A DNA stretch of 64,000 nt, from NCBI RefSeq assembly GCF_001428245.1, contig NZ_LMRV01000001.1, positions 282,601-346,600 on the forward strand, given 5' to 3'. The first letter of the stretch is position 1; every line of letters begins with the position of its first letter. The notes under the pieces are model-generated. The model did not search any database. It was not told the DNA's origin and saw only the letters and a list, made by a program, of their open reading frames with translations. This DNA comes from Paenibacillus sp. Soil522 (GTDB taxonomy: Bacteria > Bacillota > Bacilli > Paenibacillales > Paenibacillaceae). Made by a program: the position numbers and the translations under genes. Shown piece after piece: positions 36,378-44,731 of the stretch.

Positions 36378-36632
36378 TGACAACAAAAAAGACTTTCGTC
36401 CATAAAGGACGAAAGTCTTAGCTTCCGCGGTACCACCTTTGTTGATGATCGCTACAACAAGATCATCCAGCTTAAGCCCATAACAGAAGGCGCTGTCCGG
36501 CTCATCGCCGGCCGCTCGGAGGTAGGTTCAGCAAGCGGCCTTCGGTAAATTCTTGCAGCCCATGGAATTTACTCTCTGATCGCGACCCCTTCTTGCTTAA
36601 TAGTCCCGTCATCACGTTTCATGTTCAATTCC
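36378..36632 (-). promoter_or_regulatory. Proline-specific T-box leader of proBAC-mtnWXB
   Basis: On the minus strand the leader has Stem I features (AGAGAG near 36575, then a distal hairpin), the specifier loop CTGAACCTACC with CCT (Pro) at 36526-36524, and the T-box core AAGGTGGTACCGCGG at 36440-36426, whose TGG can pair with the uncharged tRNA end. It ends in a strong terminator. Uncharged tRNA-Pro should favour read-through into proB. Confidence 0.9.
36382..36419 (-). terminator. T-box terminator upstream of proB
   Basis: Minus-strand stem AAGACTTTCGTCC / GGACGAAAGTCTT with a 6-nt loop, followed by TTTTGTTG. The alternative antiterminator uses the T-box sequence just upstream. Confidence 0.9.
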
Positions 36633-36636
36633 TACA

Positions 36637-36665
36637 AGCATATCATGAACAGATGCCGCTGTAAA
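36637..36665 (-). promoter_or_regulatory. Promoter of the proline T-box transcript
   Basis: On the minus strand TTTACA (36665-36660), a 17-nt spacer and TATGCT (36642-36637). It lies 24 nt after the stop of the aminotransferase gene and puts the start of the leader near 36630. Confidence 0.6.
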
Positions 36666-36688
36666 GCGAGGCAAATGGAGGGATTTTC

Positions 36689-37879
36689 TTAAAATAAATT
36701 CAGTTTTCCAATCCGTTCAACCGCTTCCTGCAAGCGCGCTTCATTCGTCAGCAGCCCGAGGCGTACAAAGCCCTCGCCATGCGTGCCGAATCCTATGCCC
36801 GGAGCGACGACGACGTCTGCTTCCTGCAGAAGCAGATCGGCAAACGATTCGGACGTATAACCTTTAGCAACAGGCAGCCAGCAGAAAAACGAGCCTCCCG
36901 GACGTGCAGCCTTCCAGCCAATGCGATCGAGAGCGGTGAACAAAGCTTCGCGACGGCTTTCATACATTGTTCTCAAATCGCTCACGCATTGCTGCGGACC
37001 GGTCAAAGCGAGAGCAGCAGCTTCTTGAATGCCGCCAAACAGGCTGCAATAGTAATGATCCTGAATCAAATTAATAAGCTTGACGATCTGAGCATTGCCG
37101 ATCGCAAAGCCTACGCGCCAGCCGGCCATATTATAGGTTTTGGACAACGTGTAAAACTCAACGCCGACTTCCTTCGCTCCCGGCGTTTGAAGGAAGCTGA
37201 TTGGCTTATTGCCGTCGAAGCCGATTGCACCATATGCGAAATCGCTTGCGACAACAATTCCGTGCTTCTTAGCGTATTCCACCGTTTGCGCATAAAATGC
37301 AGCATTCGCAACTGCGCCTGTCGGGTTGTTCGGATAGTTCATGAACATAAGCTTAGCTCGCAGAGCGAGTTCAGGGCTGATTGCGTTATAATCCGGCAAA
37401 TAGTTATTTTGCTCCGTTAAAGGCATGAATGCCATTTCGGCTCCCGCAAGCGCTACGCCCGACCAATAGTCCGGATAGCCGGGATCCGGCACGAGGCATA
37501 CATCGCCGGGATTAAGCAAGCATTGGCTAATTTCGACGAGGCCGGTTTTACCTCCGAAGAGAATAGCGACTTCCGCCGTTGGGTCAACATCGACGTTGTA
37601 ATCCTCTTTGTACCGCTTGGCTACGGCTTCCTTTAGAAAAGAATAGCCGCTAAACGGCGGGTACTTATGATACAACGGATTCGCTGCCGCTTCCTGCAGC
37701 TTCGCAACAATATGGGGAGGGGTCGGCTGATCCGGATTGCCTTGTCCCAAATTGATTACATCGCGTCCTTTGGCCGTTTGCGCATTCGCTTTGGCGACCA
37801 GCTTGGCAAAAAATTGCGTTGGAAGTCCATTCATCCGATCCGCGGGTTGAATAAGATGTTTACCTATTTGTGTTTCCAT
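36689..37879 (-). CDS. mtnE: PLP-dependent aminotransferase, probable methionine-salvage transaminase
   Basis: A 396-residue fold-type I aminotransferase. The PLP Lys lies in TLSKTYNMAGWRVGF (about residue 240), NYPNNPTGAV (about 180) and the N-terminal INLGQGNPDQPTPPHI are family features. The B. subtilis MtnE (YkrV) aminates ketomethylthiobutyrate to methionine; linkage to mtnWXB and mtnU supports that role, but aromatic or branched substrates are possible. GGAG lies 9 nt before ATG 37879; GTG 37894 is in frame. Confidence 0.8.
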   Translation of the reverse strand: METQIGKHLIQPADRMNGLPTQFFAKLVAKANAQTAKGRDVINLGQGNPDQPTPPHIVAKLQEAAANPLYHKYPPFSGYSFLKEAVAKRYKEDYNVDVDPTAEVAILFGGKTGLVEISQCLLNPGDVCLVPDPGYPDYWSGVALAGAEMAFMPLTEQNNYLPDYNAISPELALRAKLMFMNYPNNPTGAVANAAFYAQTVEYAKKHGIVVASDFAYGAIGFDGNKPISFLQTPGAKEVGVEFYTLSKTYNMAGWRVGFAIGNAQIVKLINLIQDHYYCSLFGGIQEAAALALTGPQQCVSDLRTMYESRREALFTALDRIGWKAARPGGSFFCWLPVAKGYTSESFADLLLQEADVVVAPGIGFGTHGEGFVRLGLLTNEARLQEAVERIGKLNLF

Positions 37880-37967
37880 ACCCTCACACTCCACATGACA
37901 AAATCGCTATCTATATTAGGCAATAGCTTAAATGTAGCATGAATGTGGGGAGAAGAGAAGCGGCACG

Positions 37968-38429
37968 CTAAAGGGCGGGAACGCCTACCTTTTGAATAAA
38001 CGGTTTAATGTCAGCTTTGAACAGGAACAAATACGGTCTGCGCTTCTCGTCAAACACAAGCAGGAGCGGTGGCTTATCCTTGCAGTAAAATAGAAACAGA
38101 TCGTCGGATGCGACCGTAATCTCGTTCACCTTAATGCTTACAGCTTTCTCAAGCGGTACCCGGTACACATAGCTGCAGCTTTCATCACTCGTCAGCTGCG
38201 GCGCCAGTCCCGTAATGGATTTGACCCATGATGCGGCAAAAGCTTGATAATCGGCATCATTAGGGATTGTTTTAATTACTTTGCCGGCTGCCACATCGAA
38301 TACCTGAACCGGCTTAAGGCCGGCCTCGGAGCTGGGCGTGCTTAGGGCAGGATGGGCGGCAGCGACTTGCGCATACAAAAAAAGCGAGCAGCAAGCCAGG
38401 AGCATTGCGGCTATTTGTTTATGAAGCAT
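37968..38429 (-). CDS. Exported protein of unknown function
   Basis: A 153-residue protein with a signal peptide (about residues 1-24, ending QVAAAHP). The mature part is about 130 residues with DDLFLFYCKDKPPLLLVFDE near the end and no family I recognise. AAGGAG lies 10 nt before ATG 38429; ATG 38438 is too close. It is divergent from mtnU and ends 89 nt before the mtnE start. Confidence 0.6.
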   Translation of the reverse strand: MLHKQIAAMLLACCSLFLYAQVAAAHPALSTPSSEAGLKPVQVFDVAAGKVIKTIPNDADYQAFAASWVKSITGLAPQLTSDESCSYVYRVPLEKAVSIKVNEITVASDDLFLFYCKDKPPLLLVFDEKRRPYLFLFKADIKPFIQKVGVPAL

Positions 38430-38489
38430 AACGGACATTCTCCTTTTCTATCGTAAAGTGGTAAAGACCTCGTTGTTACGGTTCCCATC

Positions 38490-38517
38490 TTGACACAGTT
38501 CCATGACACGGTATCAT
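38490..38517 (+). promoter_or_regulatory. Promoter of mtnU
   Basis: TTGACA (38490-38495) and TATCAT (38512-38517) with a 16-nt spacer, 35 nt before the start codon. No SAM riboswitch is visible in the gap. Confidence 0.55.
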
Positions 38518-38551
38518 TAGGGAAAAAAAGCAAAATAGGGAGGAATGGCGG

Positions 38552-39352
38552 ATGAGTCATCAATTGCGGCTTGCGCTGCTGCAAATGCATATAGATGCTG
38601 GAAATCCGGAAGCAAACTTTGCTAAACTGGCAGGCATGCTTGAAGAAGCGGTCAGTCAGACGGACAAGCCGGATGTGATCATGTTCCCGGAAATGTGGAA
38701 TACAGGCTACGCGTTAACGGATATTCAATCGATAGCGGATAGAAACGGGGAGCGTACGAAAGCTTTTTTGTCTGAATTCAGTAAAAAGCATCAGGTTCAT
38801 ATCATCGGAGGATCGATTGCGGAGCTGAAGGAGGACAAGGTGCTCAATACGGTTTACGTGTTTGACCGCGACGGAAATGTCGCAGCGGACTATTCAAAAA
38901 TCCATCTGTTCCGACTAATGGAGGAAGAGAAATATTTGGCCGCGGGCGATAAGCTCGGCAAGCTTGAAATCGAAGGGGCCGGTGCGGGGATGATGATTTG
39001 CTACGATATCCGCTTTCCGGAGCTTGCCCGGAAGCTGGCACTGGAGGGGGCCAAGCTGCTGTTCGTTCCTGCAGAATGGCCGCATCCGCGCCTTCATCAT
39101 TGGCGTACGCTGCTCACGGCGCGCGCGATCGAAAATCAAATGTTTGTTATTGCCTGCAACCGCATGGGCTCGAGCGGCGATACTCATTTCTTCGGGCACT
39201 CGCTTGTGCTTGATCCTTGGGGAGAGATAATTGCGGAAGCCGGTGAAGAGGAAACGATTCTTTATGCGGATATCGATTTGGCATTAGTTGATGCTGTTCG
39301 TTCGAAAATTCCGGTGTTTGAGGACCGTCGGCCTTCTATATATGAAGCTTGA
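38552..39352 (+). CDS. mtnU: Carbon-nitrogen hydrolase, probable omega-amidase MtnU
   Basis: A 266-residue nitrilase-superfamily enzyme with the Glu-Lys-Cys triad in FPEMWNTGY (about residue 46), DYSKIHLF (about 115) and MICYDIRFPE (about 149). In methionine salvage MtnU is thought to deamidate the 2-oxoglutaramate or similar amide left by the glutamine-dependent transaminase. Position next to mtnE supports that. GGGAGGA precedes the ATG. Confidence 0.8.
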   Translation: MSHQLRLALLQMHIDAGNPEANFAKLAGMLEEAVSQTDKPDVIMFPEMWNTGYALTDIQSIADRNGERTKAFLSEFSKKHQVHIIGGSIAELKEDKVLNTVYVFDRDGNVAADYSKIHLFRLMEEEKYLAAGDKLGKLEIEGAGAGMMICYDIRFPELARKLALEGAKLLFVPAEWPHPRLHHWRTLLTARAIENQMFVIACNRMGSSGDTHFFGHSLVLDPWGEIIAEAGEEETILYADIDLALVDAVRSKIPVFEDRRPSIYEA

Positions 39353-40246
39353 TTACCGGTAGCTGCTGACCGTCTTGTTCAACGTTCGGATAAAGGCGTC
39401 AGCGGCTTTGGACAGGTAACGTCCTTTGCGGCTTGCCACCACCAGCGTTCTGGTCGGTCTTTGTAATAATGGGATATAGGCTGGAGCAAATTCAGAGCCT
39501 TTAACCCGAGTAAGCATTTGCGGGACAAAGGCGATTCCCATTCCGCCGGCAACGAGCGATTGTATGGTTTCCATATTGCTGCTCTCGAACACGATTTGCG
39601 GAGAGAAGCCGGATTGCTCGCATAATTCGACCGTTATTTGGCGGAAGCCTTGACCTCGCTTTAGACCGATAAACGGCTCCTCCTGCAAATCCGAAATATC
39701 GATTGGGCCTTCGTGGCGGGCAAGCGGATGCTGGGGAGGGACTGCCAAGCAAATTTCTTCCTCCAAGAATGGCTCCCAGGATAGCGAGCTGTCGATAAGC
39801 GGAAGGGACAGCAGGCTTAAATCCGTTCCGCCGCTTGCTGTCAACTGTTCGAGCTTGGCTGTCGTATCCTCGACCAATACGATCTCGATTTGCGGATATT
39901 GCGCGCCGAAGGCAGGAAGGACAAGCGGCAGTATATGCGAGCCTGTAATAGGCAGCGTTCCAACGACAAGGCGGCCGCGGCGCATTTGCGCCATATCGTC
40001 CATCTCTTGCTTTAACTGCTCGACAGCATCGAGAATGTTTTGGGATTTATTTACAAATACCTGACCGGCCTGGGTCAATTCGACGGAATTGGTCGTACGG
40101 CGAAACAATAGCACGCCAATTTCCTGTTCCAGCTTAGACAGCTGCTGGCTAAGAGAGGGCTGCGCGATATGCAGCTTCTCCGCAGCGCGGGAAAAATTTT
40201 TTTCCATAGCGATTTGAATAACGTAATTCAATTGTCTTAATTCCAT
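39353..40246 (-). CDS. LysR family transcriptional regulator
   Basis: A 297-residue regulator with an N-terminal winged helix (residues 1-60, FSRAAEKLHIAQPSLSQQLSKLE) and a periplasmic-binding-like effector domain. It ends next to the mtnU stop and is divergent from leuCD, sharing a 161-nt gap. LysR proteins often control the divergent gene, so leucine synthesis is the first candidate; the effector is unknown. AAGGGGAA precedes the ATG. Confidence 0.87.
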   Translation of the reverse strand: MELRQLNYVIQIAMEKNFSRAAEKLHIAQPSLSQQLSKLEQEIGVLLFRRTTNSVELTQAGQVFVNKSQNILDAVEQLKQEMDDMAQMRRGRLVVGTLPITGSHILPLVLPAFGAQYPQIEIVLVEDTTAKLEQLTASGGTDLSLLSLPLIDSSLSWEPFLEEEICLAVPPQHPLARHEGPIDISDLQEEPFIGLKRGQGFRQITVELCEQSGFSPQIVFESSNMETIQSLVAGGMGIAFVPQMLTRVKGSEFAPAYIPLLQRPTRTLVVASRKGRYLSKAADAFIRTLNKTVSSYR

Positions 40247-40269
40247 TTAGATTCCCCTTCTATTTTTTA

Positions 40270-40356
40270 TTATAACGCGAAACTTCCATTATAGTTATTA
40301 CCTATAGTCGTTATAGATATTATATCTTGGATCAATGAAGAAAGAAATGATATAGT
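40270..40356 (+). promoter_or_regulatory. leuCD promoter with upstream LysR-type operator candidates
   Basis: TTGGAT (40327-40332), an 18-nt spacer and TATAGT (40351-40356) form a plausible promoter. Just upstream, CTATAGTCGTTATAG (40302-40316) is an interrupted palindrome with the T-N11-A pattern of LysR sites, and ATAG recurs three times at about 10-nt steps from 40291. Confidence 0.5.
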
Positions 40357-40407
40357 AGGTTCAGTTAAGAAAAGCAGAAGATTTTATGAAACGATGGGGT
40401 GAATATA

Positions 40408-41823
40408 ATGACGAAAAAGACAATGTTTGAGAAGATCTGGGATAATCACGTCATTCATCAAGAAGAAGGCAAGCCAAGCGTCATTTATATCGATTTGCAG
40501 CTTGTTCACGAAGTAACGTCGCCGCAAGCGTTTGAAGGCTTACGTCTTTCGGGCCGCAAAGTGCGTCGTCCGGACCTTACTTTCGCAACAATGGATCATA
40601 ACGTACCGACGAAGGACCGCTTCAACATTACGGATCCGATCTCTAAGCAGCAAATCGACACACTTACGCAAAACTGTAAAGATTTCGGCGTAACGCTGTT
40701 TGATCTTGACAGCATCGATCAAGGTGTCGTACACGTTATGGGACCTGAGCTTGGACTTACACATCCAGGTAAAACGATCGTTTGCGGCGACAGCCACACT
40801 TCTACTCACGGTGCTTTCGGCGCATTGGCGTTTGGTATCGGTACGAGCGAAGTTGAGCACGTTATGGCTACGCAATGCTTGCAGCAATCGAAAGCGAAGA
40901 CGCTTGAGGTTCGTTTTAACGGCAAACGTAAGCCGGGCGTAACAGCAAAGGACTTGATTCTTGGCGTTATCGCGCAATACGGAACGGATTTCGCAACAGG
41001 CTATGTTATTGAATTTACCGGCGAAGCGATCACCAGCTTGACGATGGAAGAGCGTATGACCGTTTGCAACATGTCGATCGAAGCGGGCGCACGCGCAGGC
41101 CTAATCGCTCCGGATGAAACGACATTTGAATATTTGCGCGGCCGTCAATACGCGCCGGCAAACTTCGATGAAGCGGTTGAAGCATGGAAACAGCTTACGA
41201 CAGACGAAGGTGCAGCGTATGATACGGTTCTCCACTTCGACGTAGACGCTCTAATCCCGCAAGTTACTTGGGGAACTAGCCCGGGTATGGGTACGAACAT
41301 TACGGCAAAGGTTCCGTTCCCGGCTGATCTTCCAACTGAGAATGAGCGTAAAGCAGCTGAAGCAGCACTTGAATATATGGATCTTAAGTCAGGTACGCCA
41401 ATGAACGAAATCGAAATCGATTATGTGTTTATCGGATCCTGCACGAACGGACGTATTGAAGATTTGCGCGCTGCCGCTGAAATTGCTAGAGGCTACAAGG
41501 TTAGCGACCGCGTAACGGCTATCGTCGTTCCGGGCTCGGGCCGCGTAAAAATTCAAGCTGAGAACGAAGGCTTGGACAAAATCTTCACAGAAGCAGGATT
41601 TGAATGGCGTGACGCAGGCTGCTCGATGTGTCTGGCGATGAATCCGGACGTATTGAAGCCGGGCGAGCGTTGTGCATCGACATCCAACCGTAACTTCGAA
41701 GGCCGTCAAGGACGCGGCGGACGCACGCATCTTGTATCTCCTGCAATGGCTGCAGCTGCAGCTGTTATGGGCCGCTTTACAGATGTGCGTGATTGGGAAA
41801 TTAAAACCGAAGTGTTGAACTAA
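40408..41823 (+). CDS. leuC: 3-isopropylmalate dehydratase large subunit
   Basis: A 471-residue aconitase-family subunit that isomerises isopropylmalate with LeuD in leucine synthesis. The [4Fe-4S] Cys residues lie in [13 protein letters not shown] (about residue 347) and [10 protein letters not shown] (about 407-410). [20 protein letters not shown] is diagnostic. GGGGTG before ATG 40408 supports that start; GTG 40399 is in frame. leuA and leuB are not in the window. Confidence 0.96.
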   Translation: MTKKTMFEKIWDNHVIHQEEGKPSVIYIDLQLVHEVTSPQAFEGLRLSGRKVRRPDLTFATMDHNVPTKDRFNITDPISKQQIDTLTQNCKDFGVTLFDLDSIDQGVVHVMGPELGLTHPGKTIVCGDSHTSTHGAFGALAFGIGTSEVEHVMATQCLQQSKAKTLEVRFNGKRKPGVTAKDLILGVIAQYGTDFATGYVIEFTGEAITSLTMEERMTVCNMSIEAGARAGLIAPDETTFEYLRGRQYAPANFDEAVEAWKQLTTDEGAAYDTVLHFDVDALIPQVTWGTSPGMGTNITAKVPFPADLPTENERKAAEAALEYMDLKSGTPMNEIEIDYVFIGSCTNGRIEDLRAAAEIARGYKVSDRVTAIVVPGSGRVKIQAENEGLDKIFTEAGFEWRDAGCSMCLAMNPDVLKPGERCASTSNRNFEGRQGRGGRTHLVSPAMAAAAAVMGRFTDVRDWEIKTEVLN

Positions 41824-41851
41824 TTGAACGCAAGAGAGGGGTATATCCGAT

Positions 41852-42451
41852 ATGGAACCGTTTAAACAACTTACAGGCATCGTCGCCCCGGTCGACCGGG
41901 TCAATGTCGACACTGATGCAATCATACCTAAACAATTTTTGAAGCGCATTGAGCGCAGCGGCTTCGGTCAATTCCTATTCTTCGAATGGCGTTTTCACGA
42001 GAATGGCGATGTGAACGTTGAATTCGAGCCGAACAAACCACGCTACGAGGGTGCTTCCGTACTCATTTCCCGTGCAAACTTTGGTTGCGGCTCTTCCCGT
42101 GAGCACGCGCCTTGGGCGATTCTTGATTATGGTTACAAAGTAATCATCGCTCCATCTTATGCAGACATTTTCTACAACAACTGCTTCAAAAACGGTATTT
42201 TGCCAATTAAGCTAAGCGAAGAGCAGGTTGAAGATCTGTTCCAGCGCACGGCGAAATATGACGGCTACAAACTGAATGTTGATTTGGAAAACAAACAGCT
42301 TACGGATGAGCATGGTCTAACGATCGCATTTGAACTTGATGAGCACCGTCGTCAATTTTTGCTGCAAGGCCTTGATGATATCGGTTTGACTCTTCAGCAT
42401 GCAGACAAAATTACAGCTTACGAGCAAAAACACGCCGCTCGTCTTGGCTAA
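41852..42451 (+). CDS. leuD: 3-isopropylmalate dehydratase small subunit
   Basis: A 199-residue swivel-domain partner of Leu[18 protein letters not shown] (about residues 15-31) and [15 protein letters not shown] (about 77-91) are the family signatures. It follows leuC by 28 nt and a terminator follows. Confidence 0.96.
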   Translation: MEPFKQLTGIVAPVDRVNVDTDAIIPKQFLKRIERSGFGQFLFFEWRFHENGDVNVEFEPNKPRYEGASVLISRANFGCGSSREHAPWAILDYGYKVIIAPSYADIFYNNCFKNGILPIKLSEEQVEDLFQRTAKYDGYKLNVDLENKQLTDEHGLTIAFELDEHRRQFLLQGLDDIGLTLQHADKITAYEQKHAARLG

Positions 42452-42462
42452 TAAAATAAAAC

Positions 42463-42506
42463 AAAGAGGACGGCTTCGCCCTATGGGCGAATCGTCCTCT
42501 TTTTTC
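42463..42506 (+). terminator. Terminator after leuD
   Basis: Stem AAAGAGGACG... / ...CGTCCTCTTT with an inner CTTCGCCC/GGGCGAA hairpin, then TTTTT. Confidence 0.85.
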
Positions 42507-42607
42507 CTATAAACGCAACTTTTTCTGACAAGCTGCGTCTATATTTTCGTCTGTAAAAGTCGAATGCACTCATTCGATGCGGGCAATTTCAGTCATCGAG
42601 GTGGGAA

Positions 42608-44008
42608 ATGAAAAGATTTGTATCCATGTTGTTGTTCATGTCTGTTTTTTTCACGTTGTTTGCCACTGTGGGACATGCTGCAGAGGTCATCCCGAAGCTT
42701 TATTTGAATGGTAAGCTGCTGCAATCTGAAGTCAATCCGCAAATTATTGATAATGCAACGGTTGTTCCGGTGCGGACCGTTTCAGAAGGCTTAGGCTATC
42801 AAATTACTTGGGATAATGCGGCCAAGACAGCGACTGTCAATCATGGCAATGATGTCATCAAGCTTAAATTAAATGACAATATTGCATTGGTAAATGACCA
42901 AATGGTACAAATGGATACCACAGCATCCATCATTAAAGGCACGACATTAGTTCCGCTTCGCTTCATAGGCGAGCAATTCGGCCTCGGCTTCGAGTGGAAG
43001 GCCACGGAAAAGGAAGTACATATGTATGAGCAGCCGACGGTACCTGCGGAAACGACCGGCTGGATCACGCAAATTTCTTATGATGGCGGCAGCAGCTTGA
43101 CGATCAATTATGATGGCGTTGTCAAAGCAAACAAACCGTTATTGCTCGAAAACCCGAAGCGCGTCGTATTTGATTTTCCGGCAACTGCGTATTCTTCGGA
43201 TTTGAACGCACAGTTTTTGAACGGCCAGGTACAATTTGAAGTGACGGACAGCACTTATTTGGATGGTTTTCGTTATTCATTATTTTCAAATTCGCCTGCA
43301 ACAGCCCGTCTCGTCATCCTTATCGGCGATAATACGGGATATGTGATGACAGAGGATTTGGGCAAGATTCACTTGAGCTTCATGTCGCTCACGGATGTTC
43401 CCGTTGATCCGAATGCTTCTATTGACCCGCCGGTCGTTATTGAACCGGAAAATCCTCCGGCAGCGAGTGATGTGTTCGACGTCGTTATTGATCCCGGACA
43501 TGGCGGCTCCGACCCAGGCGCGAAAAGCGTATTGAACATGTGGGAGAAGGAGTTTAACCTAGCCGTATCGCTTAAGATGAAAACGCTGCTTGAGAAAGAA
43601 AGCAAAATCAAGGTTCATCTTACGAGAACAGGCGATACCTATCCATCTTTAGCAGAACGCGTCAAATTTGCCGAGAGCTTAAAGGCTGATTTATTTTTAT
43701 CCATACATTCCAACAGTGCGGCAAGCGCATCCATTATGGGTGCGGAAACCTACTATTACCGCGATAATAGCAAGTCGTTGGCTGCCATCATTCATAAGCA
43801 TCTGATCGCCGGAACCGGAACTAAAGATCGCGGAGTCAAGAAAGAAGCATATAAAGTAATCAAAGAAACAACCATGCCAGCCGTATTAGTCGAAGCGGGC
43901 TTCTTGTCCAGCGCATCCGATGCGAAAATGCTTTTCGACGATGCCTCGCAAAACCGTATTGCCTCAGAGCTGGTAGCAGGCATCAAGGAATACTTAAACG
44001 TAAAATAG
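42608..44008 (+). CDS. N-acetylmuramoyl-L-alanine amidase with copper-amine-oxidase-like N-terminal domain
   Basis: A 466-residue exported hydrolase. Signal peptide at about 1-25. A copper amine oxidase N-terminal-like stalk at about 30-140 (two VPVRTVSEGLGYQITWD / VPLRFIGEQFGLGFEW units) is followed by an AMIN-like beta domain (about 150-265) and Amidase_3 (about 293-466) with zinc ligands in DPGHGGSDPG, EKEFN and SIHSN and the catalytic Glu in LVEAGFL. It cleaves the amide between MurNAc and the peptide. Such stalks are common in Paenibacillaceae. It precedes a GerMN lipoprotein. Confidence 0.9.
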   Translation: MKRFVSMLLFMSVFFTLFATVGHAAEVIPKLYLNGKLLQSEVNPQIIDNATVVPVRTVSEGLGYQITWDNAAKTATVNHGNDVIKLKLNDNIALVNDQMVQMDTTASIIKGTTLVPLRFIGEQFGLGFEWKATEKEVHMYEQPTVPAETTGWITQISYDGGSSLTINYDGVVKANKPLLLENPKRVVFDFPATAYSSDLNAQFLNGQVQFEVTDSTYLDGFRYSLFSNSPATARLVILIGDNTGYVMTEDLGKIHLSFMSLTDVPVDPNASIDPPVVIEPENPPAASDVFDVVIDPGHGGSDPGAKSVLNMWEKEFNLAVSLKMKTLLEKESKIKVHLTRTGDTYPSLAERVKFAESLKADLFLSIHSNSAASASIMGAETYYYRDNSKSLAAIIHKHLIAGTGTKDRGVKKEAYKVIKETTMPAVLVEAGFLSSASDAKMLFDDASQNRIASELVAGIKEYLNVK

Positions 44009-44027
44009 AAAGCAGGTGTTCAGTGTT

Positions 44028-44573
44028 ATGAAAATACTCAAAGCACGCGGGCTTCTTGCTGTCATCATTTTATCTGCTGCGATCGTAGGCTGCGGTGTGC
44101 AGGACAAGCCGCAGAACCCGGGCAGTGAAATTGGGGAGACGGCTCCAACCGCTTCGCCAACACCTGCGCCTACAGCCACAATCAATGAGCGCGAAGCTAT
44201 TATTTATTTAACCGATGCTGAACTGGTTGAAACCGTGGAGAATCCGGTAAAGCTTTCTTATGAAACGGATCTGGATTTGGTAAAGGCGGCACTCGCTGAA
44301 TTGCAGAAGGATGCCGGAGAGAATGCTTTGGCGTTATGGAAGCCGATTGAGATTAAATCCGTAGAACTTGCAGACGGCCAAGTTACTATCGATATCCATC
44401 TGCCGGATGAAGCCCGTCTCGGTGCGCCAGGGGAGCTGCTCGTTATTGAGACATTGAAAAAGACGTTGTTTCAATTCGAATTCATTCAAGCCATAGAGCT
44501 GTTGAATGATGGTGAAAAGGTCGAGACGCTAATGGGCCACGTTGAGCTGGAACATCCGATGAACAGGGAGTAG
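44028..44573 (+). CDS. GerMN-domain lipoprotein
   Basis: A 181-residue lipoprotein. The lipobox ends AIVGC with Cys near residue 21. A Pro/Thr/Ala-rich linker follows, then a GerMN domain (about 60-170) that begins IIYLTDAELVETV and holds LVKAALAELQ. GerMN domains occur in GerM and in LpqB-like proteins and probably bind peptidoglycan or partners. Lies 19 nt after the amidase, so joint wall remodelling is inferred. ATG 44028 is used; GTG 44016 is in frame. Confidence 0.8.
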   Translation: MKILKARGLLAVIILSAAIVGCGVQDKPQNPGSEIGETAPTASPTPAPTATINEREAIIYLTDAELVETVENPVKLSYETDLDLVKAALAELQKDAGENALALWKPIEIKSVELADGQVTIDIHLPDEARLGAPGELLVIETLKKTLFQFEFIQAIELLNDGEKVETLMGHVELEHPMNRE

Positions 44574-44651
44574 GACAAGCAAACCGGACGCTGTACAATA
44601 AACTTAACAAATCATATCAAATTGAAATGTTTGATCCTTATATTTCATCGC

Positions 44652-44691
44652 GAAACGGCTCCGTCCTTGTTTAGGAATGCGAAGCCGTTTC
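44652..44691 (+). other. Hairpin in the GerMN-SLH gap, possible weak terminator
   Basis: GAAACGGCT pairs with AGCCGTTTC around a 22-nt loop. Only TGCTTG follows, so termination would be weak; a leader structure of the SLH gene is also possible. Confidence 0.4.
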
Positions 44692-44731
44692 TGCTTGAGT
44701 CATTATAAACTTTTAGGGGGAATATCAACCT

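Noticed and set aside
36779-37420. 213-residue plus-strand ORF
   Set aside because: Antisense of the aminotransferase gene whose PLP motifs are intact.
37880-38551. SAM riboswitch (S-box) upstream of mtnE or mtnU
   Set aside because: Both upstream regions were read for the S-box core; none is present, and the mtnE upstream gap is only about 90 nt.
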